Assembly (NCBI RefSeq): GCF_040954645.1
Contig: NC_092809.1
Location: forward strand, 82,892,389-82,956,388
Reading direction: 5' to 3'
DNA: 64,000 nucleotides
Source of the DNA: Diabrotica undecimpunctata
Lineage: Eukaryota; Arthropoda; Insecta; Coleoptera; Chrysomelidae
Positions 57,876 to 64,000 of the stretch are shown piece after piece. The position numbers were made by a program, and so were the translations under genes. A model generated the notes under the pieces. The model was not told the DNA's origin, did not search any database, and saw only the letters and a program-made list of their open reading frames with translations. How positions within the stretch are numbered: position 1 is the first letter of the stretch; each line of letters begins with the position of its first letter.

Positions 57876-58259
57876 TGTTCAGACTTTTCTGTAAATTCTA
57901 TTTTGGCAACGTCGGCAACGCTGCATGTGAGCTTCATCGCCGATGTTGAAGGACAACAGGTGGCCTGACGGTCTGACGCGCTGACGCGGGACTTTTTGTC
58001 AAGACTCCGTAAGTGGAAGACCTAAATATATTTATTACAATTTTGTCATGTTGGTTCGAGAAATAAAATTCAAATAAACAAGTTGGTTTTAATTACATTC
58101 ATAGTGAAATCAATAGCGGGAAGAAATCCCCAAACATAGTGGTCATTCAAGAGGATGGATGGATGTAAAATATAGTTGGTCAGTCATAATATTAAATATT
58201 GCTGGAATTCCGAAATCAAGTTTATGGGTACACGTGCTGTTGGATTATCGATTTTTTCA
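57876..58259 (+). repeat. BEL 5' LTR (end approximate)
   Basis: It starts TGTTCAGAC. The part comparable with the 3' LTR (57876-58128) differs from it at 7 of 253 positions by eye, with no indels. AATAAA near 58062 could be the polyadenylation signal and AAATATATTTA near 58024 a TATA-like box. The 3' boundary is placed at a TTTTTTCA near 58259 by the TG…CA rule only; the following GGTTCACGACGAC may be the primer-binding site. Confidence 0.8.
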
Positions 58260-58413
58260 ATACCGGTTCACGACGACAAAATTAGAGGTCAGTAAGATTG
58301 GAAGTTAGGTGAGTCCTTCTTTTCCTGATATTTCCTTTTAAAATATATTTTATATTTGAACTAGTTGGTTTTTGGTTTATTAAGTATAATATTACATTTA
58401 TATTATTAATAAG

Positions 58414-61400
58414 ATGGCGGAAAGTTTAGTACGAAAGAGGGGAAATATTAAAGCAAAATTGACTAATTTTTCAAAATTTATGGATAATATTAATATTTTT
58501 GAGGGTAAAATTAATGATGAGCAATTACTTATTGAATTAGAAAGTAGATTATCTAGAGCGGAGAGATTGTTAGATGAATTTGAAGAAATTGAGGGAGAAA
58601 TAGGGCTGTTAAATGAGAAATATAATAGTGAATCTGAGATAGTAAATTTTGAAAACTTATTTTATAAAACTATTTCGAAAGCTAGAAAGATTGTGAATGA
58701 CAGTAGAGATCTTCCCAATAGTAATGATAGTCAAAGTGTGGTCAGTGAAGTACATGGTGGGGGGACTAAAATTAAATTACCTCCAATTCCGATACCAACG
58801 TTTGATGGTACTGTAGAAAATTGGTTAGAATTTAAAGATTCTTTTGAATCTCTTATTCATAATGATAAAAGCATTACTGACATTCAAAAATTTCATTTTT
58901 TAAAACGTGCGTTACAGGGTGATGCCAGTAAAGTTTTGCAAAAGCGACAGACTACCTCAATTAGTTATAATTTTGTTTGGAAACTTTTGTGTGATAGTTA
59001 TGATGATACTCCTATGTTGGTTGATTTTCATTTAGATGCGTTGTTGTTGTTTCCGAATTTGGTAAGGGAATCAGCTGATCAGTTAAGAAATATGTTGGAT
59101 ACTATTACAGAAACCTTGTTAACGTTGGAAAAACTTAACATTTCAGTGCAAAGTTGGGATCCCATAGTTATACACTGCCTAACAAAAAAGTTTGATGATA
59201 ATATATTTAGATGTTGGGAGGAAAAACGACCAAAGGGAATAGTAGCTACTTTAGATGAATTTAAAGCATTTCTAAATGAGAGGGTAGATACTTTGAAAAA
59301 TATTGAGAGAAATTCAAAAAAGGTCAAGGAAAATAAGGGGTATAGTGCTGGTAGCCACAATAACAGGAATGGAAATAATAAGTGGCAACGACATAAATCA
59401 TTTGTGAGCACAGAGTCAAACTTAACAGAAACTAATACATTCAGTTTGACAAATCAAGATCCGTTTTGTCATTATTGCAAAAATAAACATTATATTAATA
59501 ACTGTGAGGAATTTGGAAAATTAAGAACATATGTGAGGTATGAACAAACAAAAAAGTTGGGACTTTGTCTAAATTGCTTAAAAAAGGCAAATCATACAAG
59601 TAAATACTGTAAATCAGGTAACTGTAGGAAATGTGGGCAAAAACACCATACACTGTTACATTACGATACAAGACCAAATACAGAAACGGGAGTTGGTCGA
59701 CCCAGTGGTAACAAGGAATACGATGGAGTGAAATTTGGAGAAGGTGACAGTGTTGGTGGTGGTGGTTTGCAAGTTGGAACGTCTTCTTCACAGGCGTTAG
59801 AGGTTCTACAACATGTTGAGTCAGTTGTGTTGGATAATGGGATAGAGGTACCAGGCGAGATACTACTATCAACTGCATTGATACAGGTAATGGCAAAGAA
59901 TGGCTCATGGCAAACATGTCGTGTTTTATTGGATTCTGGGAGTCAGCCAAACTTGATTACTTCTGAGTTACCTACTAAGTTGGATCTTCAACAAGATACG
60001 TTCACAATGAGAATTTTTGGTATAAATCAAAAGTCTTCTGGTGTTAGTGGTAGATGTATGGTCTCATTTAAGTCAATTCATAGTTCTTTTCAGAAAACAA
60101 TTTCATGTTTAGTTGTCGCAAAGATCTGTGGTTTTATACCTAGTCAAAATCTAAATACATGTCAATTAGATATACCCCCTCATTTACCGTTAGCTGATGC
60201 TGGATTTGGATATTCGGCTAAAGTGGATATGTTACTAGGGGCTGAGATTTTCTATAGTCTTCTTTGTGTAGCACAGATTAAACTATCTGAGTTTCAACCC
60301 ATATTACAGAAGACATTGCTGGGGTGGATACTGGCTGGACCGATGCAGAATCTACAGACATTTAACTCAACTATGTGTAATTTAAATGTAGTTGACATTC
60401 AAAATCAGTTGGAAAAATTTTGGGCCGTGGAAGAAATTCCTCAGGAGAAGCAGGCATTGCCTGTCGGTGAATTAGAGTGTGAAAGGATGTTTGTGGAAAA
60501 TACCAAGAGAGAAAAAGATGGTAAATTTATCGTTAGAATTCCATTTAAAGAAGAGTTGGCACAGTTGGGGGATTCTAAACTTGAAGCTAAGAACAGATTT
60601 TTGGTGGAAAGAAGGTTAGAGAAAAATGTTATGCTGAAAGGTATGTACGACTCCTTTATGAATGAGTATATATCACTGGGTCACATGTCATTATCGGAAC
60701 CTTCAAAAAGTGTAATATCTTATTACCTTCCTCATCATGGAGTGTTGAATGAAAATTCAAGCACTACTAAGTTGCGAGTTGTCTTCAATGGTTCAATGAA
60801 AACAAACATGGGCGTGTCTCTAAATGATATTCAACATGTTGGACCAAAGCTTCAGGAGGATCTTGTGTTGATTTTGTTAAGATTTAGACAACATGCTAAG
60901 GTGATCTGTGCAGATGTAGCAAAAATGTACAGAATGATTTGGGTATCGCCTGATCAACGGTCTTTGCAGAAAATATTTTGGAGAAGTTCTCCTAGTCAAC
61001 AGCTGGAAGAATACACTTTGAACACAGTAACATATGGGACGAGATCAGCTCCATATCTTGCAATCAGGTGTTTGAGACAGTTAGGTATGGATGGTCAAAA
61101 GGAGTATCCTAAGGCAGCAGAAGTAATTTTAAGAGACTTTTATGTTGATGACGTTTTAACAGGAGCAGAGACAGAAGACGAATTATTGGAAATATGTAAC
61201 CAGATGGTGTCAATACTAAAAGCTGGAGGTATGGAATTGCGGAAATGGGTATCAAATGATGTAGAAGTTCAACGGAAGTTAGACAGTTCAGTTTTGGTTG
61301 ATCAGGTACATTTTGGAGAGAAAGAACAAAACAAGACGTTGGGATTGTATTGGAAATTTAGGCAGGATGAATTGTTGTTTGAAATTGAATTTTTAGTTGG

Positions 61401-62253
61401 ACATGGAAGGCACACAAAAAGAACTATTCTGTCAGATGTATCGAAAATATTTGACCCGTTGGGGCTGGTCGCACCTAGTGTGGTTCTAGCCAAAATTATG
61501 TTGCAAAAACTGTGGAAGCTGGATTTGAAGTGGGATGAGTCATTACCTTGTGAATTGAATGATGAATGGTCTAGATTAAAATCTGATTTTATTTTATTAA
61601 ATAAGTTAGCAATTCCTAGGCAGGTCGTATGTTCTGGTGCAACGGTGGTTGATATTCATGGCTTTTGTGATGCCTCTATAAATGCTTATGGTTGTTGTAT
61701 TTATTTAAGAAGTGTGAACGAGTGTGGAGATGTTTCAGTAAAGTTGTTGTGTGCAAAGGTTAGGGTGGCACCATTAAAAAGCTTAACCATCCCCAGACTG
61801 GAACTGTGTGGAGCCCTGTTATTAAGTAAGCTGGCAGCTAAGCAGACGATAAACTTTAGAAGAACGGTCTTTTGGTGTGACTCTACTGTTGTTTTAAGTT
61901 GGATAAAAATGTCACCTAGTGATGTTCAGGTATTTGTGGGAAATCGAATAAGTCAAATTCAGGAATTGACAGACCCAAAAGAGTGGAGACATGTGAGGAC
62001 GGACCAAAACCCTGCAGATATTGTATCTCGAGGCATTTTTCCATCAAAACTGGTGGATTGTCAAAGATGGTGGTGTGGTCCAGATTGGTTGGGTTTTGAT
62101 GAACAAAAATGGCCTAACTCAGTTCCTGAACAACTTAGTGATATTCCTGAGACTAGAGTGCATGTTGGAACTTGTCAAAATGCTAAGGATGTGTATAAGT
62201 TTCCATTTCATATATTTGGTCATATAATTGGAATAAAAAGGCCTATTGTCTAA
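58414..62253 (+). CDS. BEL/Pao Gag-Pol polyprotein (1279 codons, integrase end frameshifted off)
   Basis: Starts at ATG 58414. Domains by residue: coiled-coil-like N-terminus (1-110); DUF1759 gag (about 125-300, with PIPTFDGTVENWLEFKDSF); zinc knuckles (about 351-415: CHYCKNKHYINNC, CLNCLKKANHTSKYC, CRKCGQKHH); retropepsin-type protease (about 490-640, active site LLDSGSQPNLI near 507); reverse transcriptase (about 780-960, catalytic FYVDDVLTG near 909); and RNase H-like (about 1080-1200, starting HGFCDAS). It stops at TAA 62251, which is reached because of a frameshift near 62230. The polyprotein would make virus-like particles and cDNA, but it lacks its integrase. Confidence 0.92.
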   Translation: MAESLVRKRGNIKAKLTNFSKFMDNINIFEGKINDEQLLIELESRLSRAERLLDEFEEIEGEIGLLNEKYNSESEIVNFENLFYKTISKARKIVNDSRDLPNSNDSQSVVSEVHGGGTKIKLPPIPIPTFDGTVENWLEFKDSFESLIHNDKSITDIQKFHFLKRALQGDASKVLQKRQTTSISYNFVWKLLCDSYDDTPMLVDFHLDALLLFPNLVRESADQLRNMLDTITETLLTLEKLNISVQSWDPIVIHCLTKKFDDNIFRCWEEKRPKGIVATLDEFKAFLNERVDTLKNIERNSKKVKENKGYSAGSHNNRNGNNKWQRHKSFVSTESNLTETNTFSLTNQDPFCHYCKNKHYINNCEEFGKLRTYVRYEQTKKLGLCLNCLKKANHTSKYCKSGNCRKCGQKHHTLLHYDTRPNTETGVGRPSGNKEYDGVKFGEGDSVGGGGLQVGTSSSQALEVLQHVESVVLDNGIEVPGEILLSTALIQVMAKNGSWQTCRVLLDSGSQPNLITSELPTKLDLQQDTFTMRIFGINQKSSGVSGRCMVSFKSIHSSFQKTISCLVVAKICGFIPSQNLNTCQLDIPPHLPLADAGFGYSAKVDMLLGAEIFYSLLCVAQIKLSEFQPILQKTLLGWILAGPMQNLQTFNSTMCNLNVVDIQNQLEKFWAVEEIPQEKQALPVGELECERMFVENTKREKDGKFIVRIPFKEELAQLGDSKLEAKNRFLVERRLEKNVMLKGMYDSFMNEYISLGHMSLSEPSKSVISYYLPHHGVLNENSSTTKLRVVFNGSMKTNMGVSLNDIQHVGPKLQEDLVLILLRFRQHAKVICADVAKMYRMIWVSPDQRSLQKIFWRSSPSQQLEEYTLNTVTYGTRSAPYLAIRCLRQLGMDGQKEYPKAAEVILRDFYVDDVLTGAETEDELLEICNQMVSILKAGGMELRKWVSNDVEVQRKLDSSVLVDQVHFGEKEQNKTLGLYWKFRQDELLFEIEFLVGHGRHTKRTILSDVSKIFDPLGLVAPSVVLAKIMLQKLWKLDLKWDESLPCELNDEWSRLKSDFILLNKLAIPRQVVCSGATVVDIHGFCDASINAYGCCIYLRSVNECGDVSVKLLCAKVRVAPLKSLTIPRLELCGALLLSKLAAKQTINFRRTVFWCDSTVVLSWIKMSPSDVQVFVGNRISQIQELTDPKEWRHVRTDQNPADIVSRGIFPSKLVDCQRWWCGPDWLGFDEQKWPNSVPEQLSDIPETRVHVGTCQNAKDVYKFPFHIFGHIIGIKRPIV

Positions 62254-63650
62254 GATACTTTAAAAAACTCTTGCATAAAGACACATTATCCGGTGCTTTA
62301 ACTCCTGCAGAGTTAGCACATGCGATGGATATTTTGGTTAAGTTATCGCAAAAGGAATCATGGGCGCAAGAGATTAAAGAATTGTCTAATAAAAAGCAAT
62401 TGTTGTCTAATAATACCTTCCGCAGGTTAAGTCCTTTTCTTGATGCAAATGGTATCCTCAGGGTGGGGGGTCGGCTGCAATTGTCTAGTTTGGAGTATGC
62501 GAAGAAACATCCAGCTCTATTAAGCTCTAAACATCCGTTAACAAAGTTGTTGGTTGAATGGGAACATGAACGTCTGTTACATGCTGGTCCACAGGCGGTT
62601 TTAAGTTTTTATCCGTGAGCAGTTCTGGATAATTGGGGGTAGAAATTTGGTACGATATGTCACACATAGGTGTGTACAGTGTTTTAAGGCCCAGCCTGTT
62701 CCACTTTCTCAAATAATGGCTCCTTTACCTAAGGATCGAGTAACGCCATCACCTCCATTTTATGTGACAGGGATGGATTATGCTGGTCCTTTCCAAATTA
62801 AAAGTAAGTATGGGAGAATCGCTAAGTTGTCCAAATGCTATGTATGTTTGTTTATATGTTGCTCTACTAAAGCAATTTATATTGAGTTGGTGTCGGAATT
62901 GACAAAAGAGGCGTTTACCCGTAGGGGTAAACCATTAAAAAAAATATCCGACAATGGTACACAATTCGTTGGAGCTAATAAAGAACTGAAATTATTGGGA
63001 GATTTTTTATTGTCTCATTCACCATCTTTAACAAATGCTGTCAGTAACGAAGGTATTAATTGGAACTTCATTCCAGCAAAGTCACCAAATTTTGGTGGTC
63101 TATGGGAGGCGGGAGTAAAATCATGTAAAAAACATTTGAAAAGAATTTTGGGAAATTGTACTCTTACATTTGAGGACTTCTATACCACTCTAGTTCAAAT
63201 AGAAGCTATCCTAAACTCACGACCTTTATGTCCTCTGTCCTCAAGTCCTGATGATTTTGAATCTCTTACCCCGTCTCATTTCCTTATTGGACGACGACTC
63301 ACCTGATTACCGGATCCTGATGTTCGAGAAGTACCTATGAATCGACTATCTAGGTATCAACACATCCAAATGCTTCAACAGCACTTCTGGACAAGGTGGT
63401 CTTTGGATTACATTACCGAGATGCAACAGAAGGGGAAGTGGTTTACTGAAAAACCAAATTTAGAAGTTGGACAATGGGTGGTGCTGAAGGAAGACAATCT
63501 TCCTCCATGTCAATGGAAGATGGGACGTGTAAGTGAAGTGTATGTTGGGCCTGATAACAAAGTTCGGGTTGCGCGTATTAAAACTACAAATGGCGAATAT
63601 AAACGCTCAGTTTCAAAAGTGTGTCCCTTACCAATTGACAGCGTGTAACC
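62254..63650 (+). pseudogene. BEL/Pao integrase and C-terminal DUF5641 region, broken
   Basis: This is the downstream part of pol. The zinc-binding H-H-C-C region (ending HERLLHAGP) lies in another frame (62256-62618). A one-base excess in a T run near 62602-62610 returns the reading to the gag-pol frame. Integrase core pieces follow: GMDYAGPF, ISDNGTQFVGANKE and GLWEAGVKS, bearing the Asp, Asp and Glu of the catalytic triad. An in-frame TGA at 63304-63306 interrupts just before the DUF5641 tail (63337-63648: WTRWSLDYI, EVGQWVVLKEDN, GRVSEVYVGPDNKVRVA). Two frameshifts and one nonsense codon therefore inactivate integrase, while everything upstream is open. Confidence 0.9.
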
Positions 63651-63733
63651 TTATTTTTATGTACTTATTTTTTTTCTTTTTAACAACATGTTTTGACTTT
63701 ATGTGACATTTATTGGTGTTGAAATAATATTTC

Positions 63734-63745
63734 AAGGTGGGGGAA
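63734..63745 (+). other. polypurine tract of the BEL element
   Basis: AAGGTGGGGGAA lies 2 bp before the 3' LTR and would prime plus-strand DNA synthesis. The single T is tolerated in many such tracts. Confidence 0.7.
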
Positions 63746-63747
63746 TA

Positions 63748-64000
63748 TGTTCAGACTTTTCTGTAAATTCTATTTTGGCAACGTCGGCAACGCTGCATGT
63801 GAGCTTCATCGCCGATGTTGAAGGACAACAGGTGGCCTGACGGTCTGACGCGCTGACGAGGGACTTTTTGTCAAGACTCCGTAAGTGGAGGACTTAAATA
63901 TTTTTATTACAATTTTGTCATGTTCGTTTGAGAAATAAAATTCAAATAAACAAGTTGGTTTTAATTACATTCATAGTGAAATCAATAGCGGCAAGAAATC
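63748..64000 (+). repeat. BEL 3' LTR (partial, window edge)
   Basis: Matches 57876-58128 without gaps, with 7 substitutions visible. The remaining ~130 bp lie beyond the window. Confidence 0.9.

Larger units (their letters stand above)
57876..64000 (+). mobile_element. BEL/Pao LTR retrotransposon (3' LTR truncated by window edge)
   Basis: A 5' LTR begins TGTTCAGAC at 57876. The matching 3' LTR begins at 63748 at a constant offset of 5872 bp and is cut by the end of the window. Between them lies one long gag-pol frame with BEL/Pao domain order, followed by a purine tract (AAGGTGGGGGAA, 63734-63745). It inserted into or next to LINE copy D. The TSD cannot be checked because the right flank is outside. 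Confidence 0.92.

Noticed and set aside
59079..59411. Minus-strand frames within the BEL gag-pol region (also 59495-59950)
   Set aside because: Shadows of the 1279-codon plus-strand frame.

Overview
This window looks like intergenic or intronic DNA from a large, AT-rich, repeat-dense insect genome. The evidence is the arthropod-type transposon mix (BEL/Pao, jockey-like and RTE-like LINEs, a Penelope-like element, piggyBac, rosa-type mariner, Tigger/pogo), long (TA)n tracts, and one exon matching the insect cytochrome b5-related (Cyt-b5-r) family. A beetle, perhaps a chrysomelid, is my guess; nothing in the sequence proves it. I see no tRNA or rRNA gene, no CRISPR array and no operon.

Layout. 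0-7 kb: one cellular exon (1714-1943, minus), hairpin repeats, a BEL/Pao gag relic and LINE pieces. 7-11 kb: mostly unassigned AT-rich DNA. 11-13.4 kb: jockey-like LINE copy A (minus) with a (TA)n tail. 13.8-14.8 kb: an RTE insertion with a target-site duplication (TSD). 15.04-17.34 kb: a complete but dead piggyBac element with terminal inverted repeats (TIRs) and a four-base target site. 18-22 kb: RTE-like fragments. 22.3-23.8 kb: a Penelope-like insertion made of two 662-bp inverted arms, flanked by 14-bp TSDs. 23.8-28.2 kb: another RT relic and LINE copy B. 28.4-35.3 kb: tandemly repeated RTE-like units broken by a TIR element and an inverted RTE fragment. 35.9-37.2 kb: a jockey RNase H end split by a 442-bp insertion. 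37.2-40.1 kb: LINE copy C, a repeat shared with 24-25 kb, and (TA)n tracts. 40.4-44.3 kb: a mariner-type element with long TIRs hosting a Tigger/pogo element. 44.6-45.6 kb: eight copies of a 122-bp satellite. 45.7-49.9 kb: RTE, jockey and piggyBac scraps. 50.4-53.15 kb: an RTE-like LINE with three stop codons. 53.1-57.85 kb: jockey-like copy D split by an RTE copy that is itself split by an inverted RTE copy. 57.9 kb to the end: a BEL/Pao LTR retrotransposon whose second LTR runs off the window.

The elements do not work together as a system; what the window records is layered insertion. Several insertion events can be read to the base from TSDs. The most unusual structures are the Penelope inverted pair with a hammerhead-like motif and TATA box in each arm, the mariner element with long TIRs hosting Tigger, and the three-level nest at 53-57 kb. 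Every transposase or polymerase frame I could follow is broken, although the BEL element is damaged only near its integrase end.
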